Below, in pieces: positions 46,400 through 57,706 of a DNA stretch of 64,000 nucleotides (position 1 is its first letter; every line of letters starts with the position of its first letter). The position numbers were made by a program, and so were the translations under genes. The DNA is from Acanthacorydalis orientalis. Its lineage: Eukaryota > Arthropoda > Insecta > Megaloptera > Corydalidae. The stretch lies in contig CM068315.1 of the NCBI GenBank assembly GCA_034766995.1, forward strand, positions 4,956,236-5,020,235, read 5' to 3'. The notes under the pieces are model-generated. The model ran no database searches and was not told the DNA's origin. It saw only the letters and a program-made list of their open reading frames with translations.

Positions 46400-46830
46400 A
46401 CAGCAAGTATACACATTAATTTACCCCTCGACAACGTACGAGTGGCGGTGGTGATGTGCTGCCGCCAATTCCGGTCTCCGTAGCACATCTTTCGGCGACG
46501 GTATAGAATCGTTTCGATCTCCCACACCACATTATACGAACCGCACACACACCTTCGTCCCATAACAACGTCGCCGGTTCGCGCATATTTCGCAAGCTGT
46601 TTCCCTTAAAGAGCGCACAAGACAGACGCCTTGAATTATTCACCATGTGATATGCGGCCGATCGCGCAACTTCGACAAGAACTTTTCCGTTTAGTTTGTT
46701 CTGCAATAAATCAAAACTCGTTGCACGTCACGCCGTCGCGTATTTCTGGCGGGACGCGTTGGCGAAACGCGTGCACGTGAACGACGTTTACACACCGCGA
46801 ACTCTTCGTTATATTCGTCATGTTTGTGTT
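46400..46830. promoter_or_regulatory. CpG-rich patch, candidate promoter or exon
   Basis: About 430 bp rich in CpG (ACGAGTGGCGGTGGTG, TTTCGGCGACGG, CGTCGCCGGTTCGCGC, GCGGCCGATCGCGC, GGCGGGACGCGTTGGCG). A minus-strand frame of 96 codons (46706-46416) begins MQNKLNGKVLVEVARSAAYH and a plus-strand frame runs 46696-46953. Neither is recognised. Together with 47.76-48.24 kb it forms one of the two strongest GC islands. Likely a regulatory or transcription-start region, strand unknown. Confidence 0.4.
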
Positions 46831-47425
46831 TTTTTCCATTCGTTTCGTTTTTTTCCTTCTTCTTTGTGTTTTAATATAACGGTGTATCGAATCTATGCTA
46901 TCGAATCTCTTTTTCAAACGAGAATATTAAATTATTTATCAATTTACCAATAAGTACAAAGTAGTACTTCATTTCAAAATTCACTTAATACACTTCCGGA
47001 AAAGTTTGCAATTCGATGAACAACGAATCGAATTTACCAGTGCATTAATAGTTACGACCTTATATTAACAACGAATTGGATTGTACTCATTATTTATTAA
47101 GTAGTGCGGACTGTTTTCGGAATATAGCGCTGTACTGAATTTTAAATCAAAACTTAATCTCGAAGAAAGTGTTACTCGATACACACTTTTTTACTCTCTA
47201 CTTGTTTATTCTTTATCTACTTAAATCAATGTTAATATTAATTTGTCTTAAATATTTGTTTGGAAATATATATTGTTAAAAATATATCACATTTTAAATA
47301 ATGTTAGATATTGAAAAAACATATAGTAACTTCATACTGAAAAACAGCAGATTCTAAATTATATTAATTAATTTCTCAACATCCATTTAATAAACACATT
47401 TTTTTTATTTTCCTGCGATTTTTTT
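46831..47425. other. AT-rich, no feature seen
   Basis: CpG density declines after 46.95 kb. No gene or repeat recognised. Confidence 0.4.
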
Positions 47426-47700
47426 TACATTCCTGCGTCTTTGGCGGCATTTTTTCAAATGAATCCTAAAAATATGCAATTCCTTATATGCTGTTTTTCG
47501 GATGCTATCGTGTTCACTAGTATTTTGTGAGGTTATGTCAACTGTTCAGCTGAGATATATAGTGGGTTTTTTAAATATTGAGGTTATCACTTTAAAATCC
47601 TCAAACGACTAGGAAATATTTTAATTTGAAACAGAATTATGACTGATTCAATTTAAAGGCAGAAAATTAATTTTCAAACCTACTAAATATGAGAACAAGT
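47426..47700 (+). mobile_element. R1 repeat copy 4, 5'-truncated
   Basis: Matches from GGCGGCATTTTTTC through AATATGCAATTCC, GATGCTATCGTGTTCACTA, TTTGTGAGGTTATGTCAACT, AAAATCCTCAAACGAC and TTCAATTTAAAGGCAG. The right TIR region reads AATTAATTTTCAAACCTACT. The left half is absent. Confidence 0.7.
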
Positions 47701-47759
47701 TATGAATAATCGAATATTTTTACTAATAAATATATTTTATAATTATCCAGTTTGTCATT

Positions 47760-48245
47760 CTCACGGCAGTGAATTTAAATAATTTTCTCTGCAAAGTTCA
47801 CATCTAATCCACCGCTTAGGTACAATTTCAACGAGATAACGCACTTTGCACAGTGTTTTGATTACGAATCAATTGCGCTCCGTCGCACCGTATCCCGCAA
47901 TAAACATAGTCTTTGTTCCCATTTAGTGCACTTACGTTTACAAACTGACTGATAGCACCTTTTCGTATTCAAGCAATTTAATTTTCATCAACAAGCGGAT
48001 GTAGTTAGCGGTGAATTGATGTTGTGTCATCCCTCAGGGGCGGAAATATGTCAAGATTACATCGCCCGAACGCAACGGTGCCCCCACGAAACAACGCGAA
48101 ACGCGCGTCCTTCACTCCGACGTCCTTCCGATTCTACCCTTCGACGTCGACACTCATTCCACAACACGCAACACCCTCTCTTTCTCCATTCAACGTGCAC
48201 GGTCTGCCGCCATGTCCGCGACCACAAATCTCTACCCTGATTTTT
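47760..48245. promoter_or_regulatory. CpG-rich patch, candidate promoter or exon
   Basis: CpG-dense core at 48040-48240 (CGCCCGAACGCAACGG, ACAACGCGAAACGCGCGTCC, CTTCGACGTCGACACTC). Two plus-strand frames (48016-48240, 48024-48320) are open but unrecognised. The upstream half has ACGAGATAACGCACTTTGC and GCGCTCCGTCGCACCG. Candidate transcription-start region. Confidence 0.38.
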
Positions 48246-48249
48246 TTTC

Positions 48250-48290
48250 TATATATATATATACATATATATGTATATATTATACATGTG
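48250..48290. repeat. (TA)n microsatellite with inverted CATATATATG
   Basis: TA tract containing the palindrome ATACATATATATGTAT. Confidence 0.93.
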
Positions 48291-48429
48291 TATATGAAAA
48301 CCTGGTGCGGTAACTTATGATACCGATCATATATACTTTTTTTTAAGACGAATCGATGTAAAAGTTGTTGGCAATAACTTATTGATTAATTGGAATTGGT
48401 TAAACAAAAAATATGTGTGTATATATATA

Positions 48430-48740
48430 TATGTTCGTTAATAAAATACAAATGGTGTTTTGGAAAAAGTTTTGTATATTGTAGTTATGTAGTTGATAGA
48501 TTCTATCAGGTTCGTATTTGTTGAAGATTTGTACGTTTCGACACTGTTTTGAGTGTTTGTTTGTGTTTTTTTCCCTCTGCTGTTCTTTATTTTATGACAT
48601 ACTTGGAAGTTTTCATAACTTTCGTAGCATATGGAACGAATTTTCATAACGTCAGTATGTGCAGTCGAGATTAGTTGAACGAAGTCAACGGAAATAATTA
48701 CATTTTCGAGTTTCCAACTACAAACTTTTATCATCTTAGT
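48430..48740 (-). other. Unrecognised 98-codon minus-strand frame
   Basis: An open frame 48734-48438 begins MIKVCSWKLENVIISVDFVQ and is Thr/Asn/Lys-rich toward its end (KKTQTNTQNSVETYKSSTNT). It contains no domain I recognise and shares no similarity with repeats in the window. It may be chance or a fragment of an exon. Listed so it can be tested. Confidence 0.15.
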
Positions 48741-48970
48741 GATTTAATAAACCCACGAAATATTATTTACATCTTTATTTAAGTTCATATAAAATAATAA
48801 AATTCTGCTTTTTTTTAGTAAACTAAACAGGGTTTTAAAATTAAATTCTAACGAAAAATATATACTTTTACATACATAACATAACCTATTACTGTAATAT
48901 GTAATAAGAAATTGATGTTACAATTTATTTTATTAATCTTTCTTCTTCATAAATATTTACACATATACAT

Positions 48971-48971
48971 T

Positions 48972-49027
<56 letters not shown>
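48971..49027. repeat. (TA)n microsatellite
   Basis: TA tract whose right end nearly touches the mariner TIR at 49034. The tract resumes right after the element (50280-50291). Confidence 0.96.
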
Positions 49028-49030
<3 letters not shown>

Positions 49031-49033
49031 TTA

Positions 49034-50279
49034 TTAGGTTGGTGCAAAAATTGCGATTTATATCATATTAAGTTTGGCATCGATTTTTCTAGTAACCGTT
49101 ATCTTTTTTTATAGTCATGTGATACATTATTGTAAACAATGAAATTAGCATTACTGATTTGAGCTTATATCTATTGTTTTCGTTATTTAGTATTGTTGGA
49201 TATAACATCTTAAATTAGTCATGGAAAAAAATTCTCACGATTTCGTTGTGTGATTTTAAATTGGGACGTAAATCCACAGAAATTGCTCGAAATATCAAAT
49301 TTGTTTTTGGCGAAATTTCTAGAAATTTCGTAACGTAAACAAAAGCCTTGATGATGAGGGGGGTCGTGGACTTCCGTCACCTATAGACAATAACGATTTA
49401 AGAACTATTATTGAAGCGAACCCACGCAGAACAACTCGAGAGGTGGTAGAAGAACTCATTGTTGATCATTCAACAGTTGTTCGACATTTGAGCCTCATTG
49501 GAAAAACAAAAAACCTGGATAAATGAGTCCCGTATGACCTAATTGAACATCAAGTAATTTGGCGAACGAAGCCTGCTCTACGCTTGTTTTGGATAAGAAA
49601 AATGATCCCTGTCTTGATCGCATTGTCACATGTGATGAAAAATAGATTTTCAACAACAATCGAAAACGTTCATCATAGTGGCTAGATTGAAGTGAAGCAC
49701 CAAAACAATTTCCTAAAGCGAAACTTCATGAAAAAAAAGAGTATGGTTACTGTTTGGTGGTCGGCAAGTGGCATCATTCACTACAACTTCTTAAATTCTG
49801 GTAAAACAATAAGACCAAAAAAATATTGTCAGGAAATTGAAAAAGTCATGAGAAGATGTATCATTATGGCCAGTATTAATCAATCGAAGAGGACCAATTC
49901 TTCTTGATGACAACGTCCGACCACACGCCTCACATTTGACTTTAAAAAAGTTAAATGAACTCGGTTATGAAACACTACCTCACCCACCTTATTCTCCGGA
50001 CCTGTCTCCGGCAGATAATCATTCTTTTAAACATTTCAGTAATTTCGTACGAGAGAACATTTTCAAAGATCAAGCAACAACTCAAAGCGCTTTCGACGAA
50101 TTCGTTAATTCCAGGACTCCAGAATTCTGTCTTGTAGGAATACACAAACTTGTTTCCCGTTGGGAGAAATGTGTACAGATCAATGGACTTTATTTTGATT
50201 AATAAATATACTTTTTGATTGATATATGCATCTTTGTACTCGATATGTAAAAACCGTAATTATTTTTGTACCAACCTAA
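49034..50279 (+). mobile_element. Mariner, cecropia/Hsmar1-type, best preserved copy
   Basis: The left TIR TTAGGTTGGTGCAAAAATTG and right end ATTATTTTTGTACCAACCTAA are a near-perfect pair. TA flanks both sides (49032-49033, 50280-50281). Length 1246 bp. The insertion split a (TA)n microsatellite. Similarity to the 656 copy continues throughout, including the leader TCTAGTAACCGTTATCTTTT and GTAAACAATGAAATTAG. Confidence 0.93.
49219..50202 (+). pseudogene. Mariner transposase with frameshifts, intact C-terminus
   Basis: Keeps the family start ATGGAAAAAAATTCTC at 49219, but frameshifts after a few codons and has an internal deletion around the first HTH (GE.. to RNFVT). Recovered blocks are the HTH EELIVDHSTVVRHLSLIGKT, then LDK, CDEK followed by a stop at the tryptophan position, KKKSMVTVWWSASGIIHYNF, LLDDNVRPHAS (second catalytic D kept, preceding H changed to D), and an open frame 49936-50202: LKKLNELGYETLPHPPYSPD, LSPADNHSFKHFSNF (third D kept), SRTPEFCLVGIHKLVSRWEK and the natural end GLYFD. 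Its conserved 3' half suggests it is the youngest copy. Confidence 0.88.
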
Positions 50280-50291
50280 TATATATATATA

Positions 50292-50838
50292 CACATAAGG
50301 TGAATATGAAAATGTTGTCTGATATTAGATTATAAAAAGAACTAGTTTATCTATAAATTAAAATGATTCTTTCAATCAAATAATAATTTCTCTTCGTTTC
50401 TATATCCTTAACGATATATCAGCATTTTTATGACTCTATTCTAATAAATCAATATGTTATTTGTTGAAAAATAAAGATGAGTGATTTTTAACGCCTCTGA
50501 AAAAACATGGTATTTTCAATTTGAAATGAGAAAAACAAATGATACCAAAAATGAAAAAACAAACAGTTACAAGTTTTACTCTTTCAGTTATCAAATGTTC
50601 TCTCTGTGAAGATAGAGATTTTGAAGAAATAAATTTATAAATATTTTCATTATTAAAAACACTGCTTTCTGAGAAAAGAATTAAATAGGTTTTTAAATTG
50701 TTTAAAAAATTGTGAATAATATATACAATTATATAGATTAATGAGAATGAATAGAAATGGAAATTTGTTTACATCCATTCCCATTTTGATTAAAAAACAA
50801 CATTTATTTTAAAAAAGTACAGTACCTATTTATTTGTA
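50292..50838. other. AT-rich, no feature seen
   Basis: No gene or shared repeat recognised. Confidence 0.4.
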
Positions 50839-50840
50839 TA

Positions 50841-50878
<38 letters not shown>
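50839..50878. repeat. (TA)n microsatellite
   Basis: TA tract of about 36 bp. Confidence 0.96.
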
Positions 50879-50881
<3 letters not shown>

Positions 50882-51104
50882 GTGCTTATAAAATCTAGAA
50901 ATTAATTAATTTATGGAAAGACATAAGCCACATTGAAACTTAAAATGCATAAAATTCTTGTAAAACTCAACTAGAGTATATAAAGTTTTTTCCTTTTCGA
51001 ATATTTTACGTACATCGGCTTATAAGATACTGAAAATCTAAATTATGGTAGCAATTATTTCGCTTCAAGGAATATATTTCTACAAGAATGATAATTTGTC
51101 TTGT

Positions 51105-51172
51105 CGTATATATATATATATATATACACATACATATATACACATATACATATATATACGTACATACATATA
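51105..51172. repeat. (TA)n with CACATA interruptions
   Basis: TA tract then alternating CATATATACACA units and CGTACATACATA. Confidence 0.94.
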
Positions 51173-51411
51173 ACGATATTCATACAAAGTGATTAACTCT
51201 GACTCTGAATATAAAATACTAGTCACATTTATAACATTGTTCTGTTTTCCATGTCTATTTTTTTATAAAAAGGAAATGTTGTAGAGATTGATGAGTTTTA
51301 TGAAAATACACAAAGCAGTTCGGATTCTTTTGCTAAAGAAAATCTTATTAATTTTTCTTATCTATGACATGCAACTAATTATATTCACAACAAGCAATTA
51401 TGAATTTAATT

Positions 51412-51413
<2 letters not shown>

Positions 51414-51451
<38 letters not shown>
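51414..51451. repeat. (TA)n microsatellite
   Basis: TA tract of about 37 bp. Confidence 0.96.
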
Positions 51452-51453
<2 letters not shown>

Positions 51454-51540
51454 TATTTTTAAATATTATATCTCTTATAGTAAAATGCTAATGAAATAAA
51501 AACCTGTCTAAAATTACCAAAAAATCAATACAACAATTAA

Positions 51541-51734
51541 CGAATGTGTATATTTACTATGATAATTTTTTCCTAATTAATTTAATTATAACAAAATAAA
51601 GGAGACATTATAATTCCAATTACGAGTTTAATCTTTTAAATATTAATTCCAAACTTGTAATTTATTTATAAATTTGTTTCAAACATTAATACTTTTAATA
51701 AAATACTTCCTGTTTTTTATTTAATAATAATAAT

Positions 51735-51740
<6 letters not shown>
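51541..51740 (+). repeat. Direct duplication, unit 1
   Basis: About 200 bp repeated in the same orientation at 52441-52650. Shared words include TTACTATGATAATT, TAATTAATTTAATTA, GAGACATTATAATT, AACTTGTAATTTATTTA and AATACTTTTAATAAAATAC. By eye identity is about 80%. Confidence 0.75.

Positions 51741-51769
<29 letters not shown>
51738..51769. repeat. (TA)n microsatellite
   Basis: TA tract of about 31 bp at the right edge of the duplicated unit. The second unit has only ACTATATTATACT there. Confidence 0.95.
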
Positions 51770-51773
<4 letters not shown>

Positions 51774-51813
51774 TAATAAAAGTGTGACCTTATTTACATA
51801 ACTAAAATAAAAC

Positions 51814-51834
51814 ATTTTCTGTTTCAGGTATGTC
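51814..51834 (+). promoter_or_regulatory. Candidate recursive splice site 3, strongest
   Basis: TTTTCTGTTTCAG directly abuts GTATGT at 51828. A branch-point-like CTAAAAT is 25 nt upstream (51803). The arrangement and spacing fit a ratcheting point: splicing to the AG recreates a 5' splice site. Usage is inference. Confidence 0.45.
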
Positions 51835-51839
51835 GAAGT

Positions 51840-52440
51840 TCTTACAAATATATGACATATTTTAATCCTATATGAAAAAGTTGTAAGAGAAATATTTAAG
51901 GTAAATAAAACTTTTTAATATTGTTTGTTTAATTCAAATATCATGTTTAAATGCGAATGAAAAGTTCATTAAGAAGTTGAAATCATTTCGAACTCATTTC
52001 TAGTTAAACACAAACACATAAATCATTTAATGTTCACACATAACGATAAAAATTTACATTATAGAATGATATCATATTTTCTATCTGAAAAAATTATTCA
52101 CCTTACAGAATTTAACTTGAGAACTTAACTCGTTTAATAAGTAAATATTGAATTTTAAATTGAGTCGTTAATGGCTCAAATAACTTATAACTTTAATAAT
52201 TTCGCTCTTTTTAAACGTTTATTTTTTTTTGTAATTTATTGGAATTAAATAATTGTTATGGTTTATATATATATATATATATGTTATTTAAATAATAACT
52301 AATTGGTTATTTTGAAATGTTCAGTAAGGTATATTCAATACGATAAACTGAGTTATATCAGTTTATACCTCTAAGGCATTTTTGTTATACTTCTCTAAAT
52401 ACACAATCGATTTTTAATTCTTTATTGCTATTTATTTTAT
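51840..52440. other. AT-rich spacer between duplicated units
   Basis: No gene recognised. Short TA tract at 52264-52282. Confidence 0.4.
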
Positions 52441-52650
52441 GATTGTATACGTTTACTATGATAATTAGTTTCGTAATTAATTTAATTACAAAACAATAAG
52501 AGAGACATTATAATTTCAGTAACGAATTTAATATTCTAATTATTAATTTTGAACTTGTAATTTATTTAAAACTTTTTTTTTCAAAATTAGAACAGATTAA
52601 TACTTTTAATAAAATACGATTATTTTTTATTTATTAATAATATTTACTAT
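52441..52650 (+). repeat. Direct duplication, unit 2
   Basis: Second unit of the 51541 duplication, with small insertions (for example TCAAAATTAGAACAG) relative to unit 1. Confidence 0.75.
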
Positions 52651-53710
52651 ATTATACTAAACTATTTTCACTAAATTAATGAAAAAATCTAGATAAAAAA
52701 ATACCATTTCATTTATTTACAAGTACAGGGCGACGCAAAAAGAAAGAAGGGGTTTAAAACATTAATACTTTTTTTGTTTTGTAATATTTTTTTTTATTTC
52801 CAAAAACATAGTATAATAATGGGAATTTTTTTGTGATTGCACATGAAAATATATTAATGGATAAGATGATTAAAAAAATCAAAATTACAATTTCTTTAAT
52901 ATTATTTCAATCAATTTTATCAAATGAGACTTTCCTGAAATCTACACCTAGTATGCGAACCGTATCATGTTCCTTTAACTTTAACGAACATTGTTTTTAT
53001 TTATTACATTCATTGAATATTATATTTATTTACTTGGTTTATGTCCACTCAAATTTATATTCTAAATGAAACATTTGGCATTGCGTATCATTGTTTGTGT
53101 ATATTTCAGTAATAATTCTGTACTTTGTAATTATTCTAAGTTAATGATACATTGCGAGGATTCCGATTGTTCATTATCTTGTTGTAATTTATTCTATTCA
53201 ATAATTATTGTCTGAATCTTCCATTTTTTCACTGTCAATCAAAAAAATTTTTATTAAAGTATCTGATATATATTTATTCATACTTTTTTCAGCCAATTAA
53301 TTCTTATAACGGATGTATGCTAAACGCATAGCAATCAATCACAAACAAGATTTGAAGTATGAAAATCTTAGATTATAATCGTATTTTTACCAAATTTGTG
53401 AACACCCCTATAATTAATAAACTGAATTGAGTATAAAAAGTTGTTGATTATTCAAACTTGTTACATATGTTATTATTGCATCAACAATTCAATGTACGGA
53501 TGATATTTTTTATACATATTTTGACATTTCTCCTTTAACGTATTAAACTATTATCTAACCACTGAATTACATTAATTATAAAGATAACAGTAAAAGTTGG
53601 TAACACTAATACAACTTTGTTGTCTATATAAGTAAAATACGGTGAATTATCTTGATGTCTTGAATTTTTTTAATTAATTTTTATAATTCTTTTTTGTAAA
53701 AACTTAAAAT

Positions 53711-53712
<2 letters not shown>
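52651..53712. other. AT-rich, no gene seen
   Basis: Holds one transposon-end-like word (ACAGGGCGACGCAAAAAG at 52726) without a partner, and a 78-codon frame without motifs. Confidence 0.4.
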
Positions 53713-53748
<36 letters not shown>

Positions 53749-53777
53749 GCGTGTGTATATATATATATATATATATA
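53713..53777. repeat. (TA)n(TG)n(TA)n microsatellite
   Basis: TA tract, GTATGTGCGTGTGTA, then a second TA tract. Confidence 0.96.
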
Positions 53778-54829
53778 AAGAGTAGTTTTGTGCTTTTGCG
53801 AGCTTTCAAGACTGTTTACTATAATAAATATATGTTGTAAAATCAGTACTTGAAACACCATACAAATGAAAGGCGGCAACTTTTCAATACCATCTATTGA
53901 TTTGAGTTGATGTTTGTATGAAACCTATAATTTTGAATTAATCATTTCATTAAATACAATGGCATTAAATGTTTTTATATTTAAAGCACTAAAGTTATAA
54001 TTGATCATAAAACTATATTTTACAATAAATTATATAAGAGTGGGCTATTTTAAAATCCCATCATATAGTTTACTAAATATATTTTTATTTTAGATTACCA
54101 TTTATTTTTAATAGAAATTTTATATTCTAATACAAAATATTCATATGATAATAAGAGATTTATATAATACAAAATTATCATTTCTATACTATTTTTTTCT
54201 TTGTATCGTTCTATGATACTTTGTTTGTTAGGGCATACTTTTATCTCTCTGTCTATTTTATTATTATTGTCAAAGTATCATGATTAATTAATTGCAATCT
54301 ATATTCAACGAAATACAATCATTGTCAGGTTGTGAATGTATACAGATATATAAAACTCAAACCAATAGATGTGCTAGTGTTTAATGTTCCTGTTATTTTT
54401 TTTTTTTTTTTGAGAGGAGAATTTTCAGAAATGTACTTGATCTTATATGCTTGAAGTTTTTATAGTAGAAATACTACACAACATTCAGTAAAAGATTAGA
54501 TTTTCAATGAGAAAAGATCGATTTCATTGAAACGAAAGTTTAGTGTCTAGTAATACATTTTCTGCTCAAAATCCAATAAATGTATATTCACATTTTAAAA
54601 ATAAATACATTATATAAAAACGTATACAATGTATACAGTTGTGTATTCGTCAAAATTATCTGATAAATAAAAAACAGCATTTTAATATTGGTAGAAACAA
54701 AGCTAGTGTAGACATGCTGTCATGTCAAATTTTTGAAATGATTTCTTTGTTGCAAACAATGTGCAAAGCGTGAGATATAATTAATAACTGTTGGCTTTAA
54801 AATGTATCTATATTTCGGTCAGTGGCTGT
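53778..54829. other. AT-rich, no feature seen
   Basis: No gene or repeat recognised. A T(14) homopolymer lies at about 54398. Confidence 0.45.
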
Positions 54830-55070
54830 CATGAATTAAGCGTGGCGCAACTAAACAGTTTAATTTTATAATGAAACTTGTGACAAGACGCGATGCGCCA
54901 CCAAAATATATACACATAAAATAGTAATGTGTGGACGTGCATAACTGAAAAAAAAAACCGCCTGTTTCAATCACAATTCATCATCCTGTGGAATGTTGTC
55001 TCCGTTCGCGTGTCCGTCGAAAAAGACTATGTAATTGATGATTTTTTAACATAAAACTAGTAAAAAAAAA
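54830..55070. other. GC-richer unique patch
   Basis: Contains AAGCGTGGCGCAACTAAAC, GACAAGACGCGATGCGCCAC and TTCGCGTGTCCGTCG. The GTGGCGCA and TGCGCCAC words (54843, 54895) are inverted copies of each other. No ORF. Candidate regulatory DNA. Confidence 0.3.
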
Positions 55071-56639
55071 TGTACAGTGTCATATAAACATGGATTATAT
55101 TACAATTTTTATATGAGCGCAAAAAGTACGCGTAACCAACAACGATACAATGGTGTTTTCCCTCCATGTAATTTTCAGTAATTTTAATCGCTTTTTAATA
55201 TGAAATGTGTCGGACTTTTTTCAATTAAGGTTGTTATCTGATGTCAATTTTAGTGAATGATGTTTGTCAGCGTACAAGAATAAATATTTAAATTTGTATT
55301 ATGCTGTTTTTTCTAATATTTCGTGTAGAAATTACTTTAATGGTATTAAGAATTATATAGACTATGTTTTATGTACTATGTTTTTCCATTAAAACATATT
55401 ATTCACGGCGAAAATAACATTTTTTTCTATATTATTCTCATCAAATATTTAAAAGTAGTCATTAGTGTATCCAAAAAAGAAATTCCGTCAGAAAAAAAAA
55501 GAAAAAATATGTCAAGAAAAAGAATTAATTGTCTTAAGACTGAATTATGGAAAACATTTTACATAAATTACATTATTTAATTAATTTCACTAGTAAATAT
55601 ATCTATTTCTTCACAATATCAACATTAACTCTCCCATTCCGATGCAGAAACTCAGTTGACAGCATGTCTTTTTTTGCAAGTATCTGAATGCATGATATTT
55701 TTAAATATATTTCTTAATTTTCTTGTCATAAACATGTTACATTGATACTAATCTCTAATGTAAGTGCTGACCTTGATGTTCAACTAGTTAAGAATCCTTC
55801 TATTCCTTCATAAATAGCAATTTTCATGAAAAATATTCGCGGTAAACTGTTGTTCACTGAACCGATACAGAGAATTTTAAAAAGGCACCGGATTAAAAAC
55901 GATTGTATATATGAATGTTTTCAAATCAATAACAATACATATTATTCATTCTCTTGTAGTATCTTCAATTTTTTTATTAAAGCTGTATATGATTTCTATT
56001 TCACTTTATCACATCTTTAATTTGACTTAAAAAAGTACGAGTTTCGATCAATAAATACTGATTATTTAAAAAATAAAAATGTGTCTTTAAACATCCAAAT
56101 TTTAAACTAATTGTGTTATGATCATTCATAATTACACTAAGACCTTTTATTTCGTAGATAATTACTAACCTTAATTATGAAGAATATAAATTTGCCATGA
56201 AATGACCGAATGAATACTAATTAATTGTAATTTTACCTTTGTATATTATTTTATAAATTAAAATTTTTGAAAATTTTGAATATTTAAAAAAAATTAAATC
56301 TTAATCTTGTTATTGATATATGGCTGATTTATAAACATATTTAAATAAAAAATAATTAATGAATTCAAATGAAATAGTTAAAAAAATATGTATTTTAAAA
56401 ATAGTACTACTAACAAAAAATTTTAAATTCTCATTTTTGATTAATCGAGAAAAAATTGAGAATACGGAATGGAGTTATTAAAGAAAAATGTGAAATTTTG
56501 ATTAAGGAATAGTTGTTTTGATTTGATAAAATTAATTTCAGATGATCAATGTAAATTAAACAAAACAAAAACGAAATTCACTACAGACAATAAATAAAAC
56601 ATTCAATCGAATAAATCGTTTCAAATATTAAAAGGAACG
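55071..56639. other. AT-rich, no feature seen
   Basis: About 1.6 kb without recognised gene, repeat or patch. Confidence 0.5.
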
Positions 56640-57065
56640 TTTATTTATTTACAAAAGCCGTCGGATATCGATGTTAAATATCTGTTGTAAACGTGTTAAC
56701 ACCGAAGTTCTGACACGGATGGATATCGATTCATCGAAGTACAATTCGAAACTTTAAACAATGGGTAAACGACGACGGAGCAATTGGATGAACAAGACGT
56801 TCACGAACGAGACGTATCATTTCTGTAAAACTGAGACGTCTTGTAAAACATACACGACAGACAGATAAATGTAACTAATTAGTGGAAAACATTAAAACGA
56901 AGGTAAAATAAAACGGTTCGATACAAACGTTTAGTTAGCGCACGCACTATAATTGCTGTGCCAGTGTGGTGCGTGGGTGGTTTGTTTATTCGACTGCTTG
57001 TTTGTATCTTTTCGATGCGATATTCTCAGCCGTGTGAAACAATAAGCGAATAAGATAAAAGACAG
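56640..57065. promoter_or_regulatory. GC-richer patch with a small ORF, possible regulatory or exonic
   Basis: CpG-bearing unique DNA (AGCCGTCGGATATCGATG, ACGACGACGGAGC, AGCGCACGCACTATAATTGC, GTGTGGTGCGTGGG). A plus-strand ORF 56761-56868 starts in a good insect context (AAACAATGG) and reads MGKRRRSNWMNKTFTNETYH followed by FCKTETSC, 35 codons in all. A GTAAAA donor-like word lies within it (56825). Not recognised as any known peptide. Confidence 0.3.
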
Positions 57066-57251
57066 AGAATGACAATTTGTGAGATGAGTGTAAAAACGGA
57101 ATACGAAAAACGGATTAGTGCTTTAATTGAAGCCTTTGTATTTACAAAACTGCTACATTTACTTGGTGACAATTTCTGGATGGCTGGCGATTTTAAACAT
57201 GGTTAATTTAAATCGTTAATGAGTTTCAACGAAATATAAATACATAACTGT

Positions 57252-57253
<2 letters not shown>

Positions 57254-57284
<31 letters not shown>
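57254..57284. repeat. (TA)n microsatellite
   Basis: TA tract of about 30 bp. Confidence 0.95.
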
Positions 57285-57289
<5 letters not shown>

Positions 57290-57427
57290 CAAGATAAAAT
57301 CAAAAATGACTTTAGAGTGAAATTAAATATTTTTAGTATATGAATCATAGGATAAGAATTTATTTAGATATTATAACAACTTTAAAAATAACAGTATTAG
57401 TTATATTATTCCACGAAAAATTCACAG

Positions 57428-57477
<50 letters not shown>
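57428..57477. repeat. (TA)n microsatellite
   Basis: TA tract of about 48 bp. Confidence 0.97.
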
Positions 57478-57480
<3 letters not shown>

Positions 57481-57609
57481 CAATACTATTCAATATTTAG
57501 AACTTTGTCATCGCCTGTATTTGTATGTACAAAAAAATATGTGCATATTAAGCATATTATTTGTTTTCGGAATGTGTTATACAGTACGAGAGTTGTATAT
57601 ATTTTTTAA

Positions 57610-57614
<5 letters not shown>

Positions 57615-57663
<49 letters not shown>
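57615..57663. repeat. (TA)n microsatellite
   Basis: TA tract of about 48 bp, 44 bp left of the reversed R1 copy. Confidence 0.97.
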
Positions 57664-57666
<3 letters not shown>

Positions 57667-57706
57667 CCACTTGAGTTTTTATTTTTAAAACTAGTTTCGA
57701 TACGGG

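Noticed and set aside
52726..52760. Transposon TIR-like ACAGGGCGACGCAAAAAG
   Set aside because: No inverted partner within several kilobases and no transposase motif nearby.
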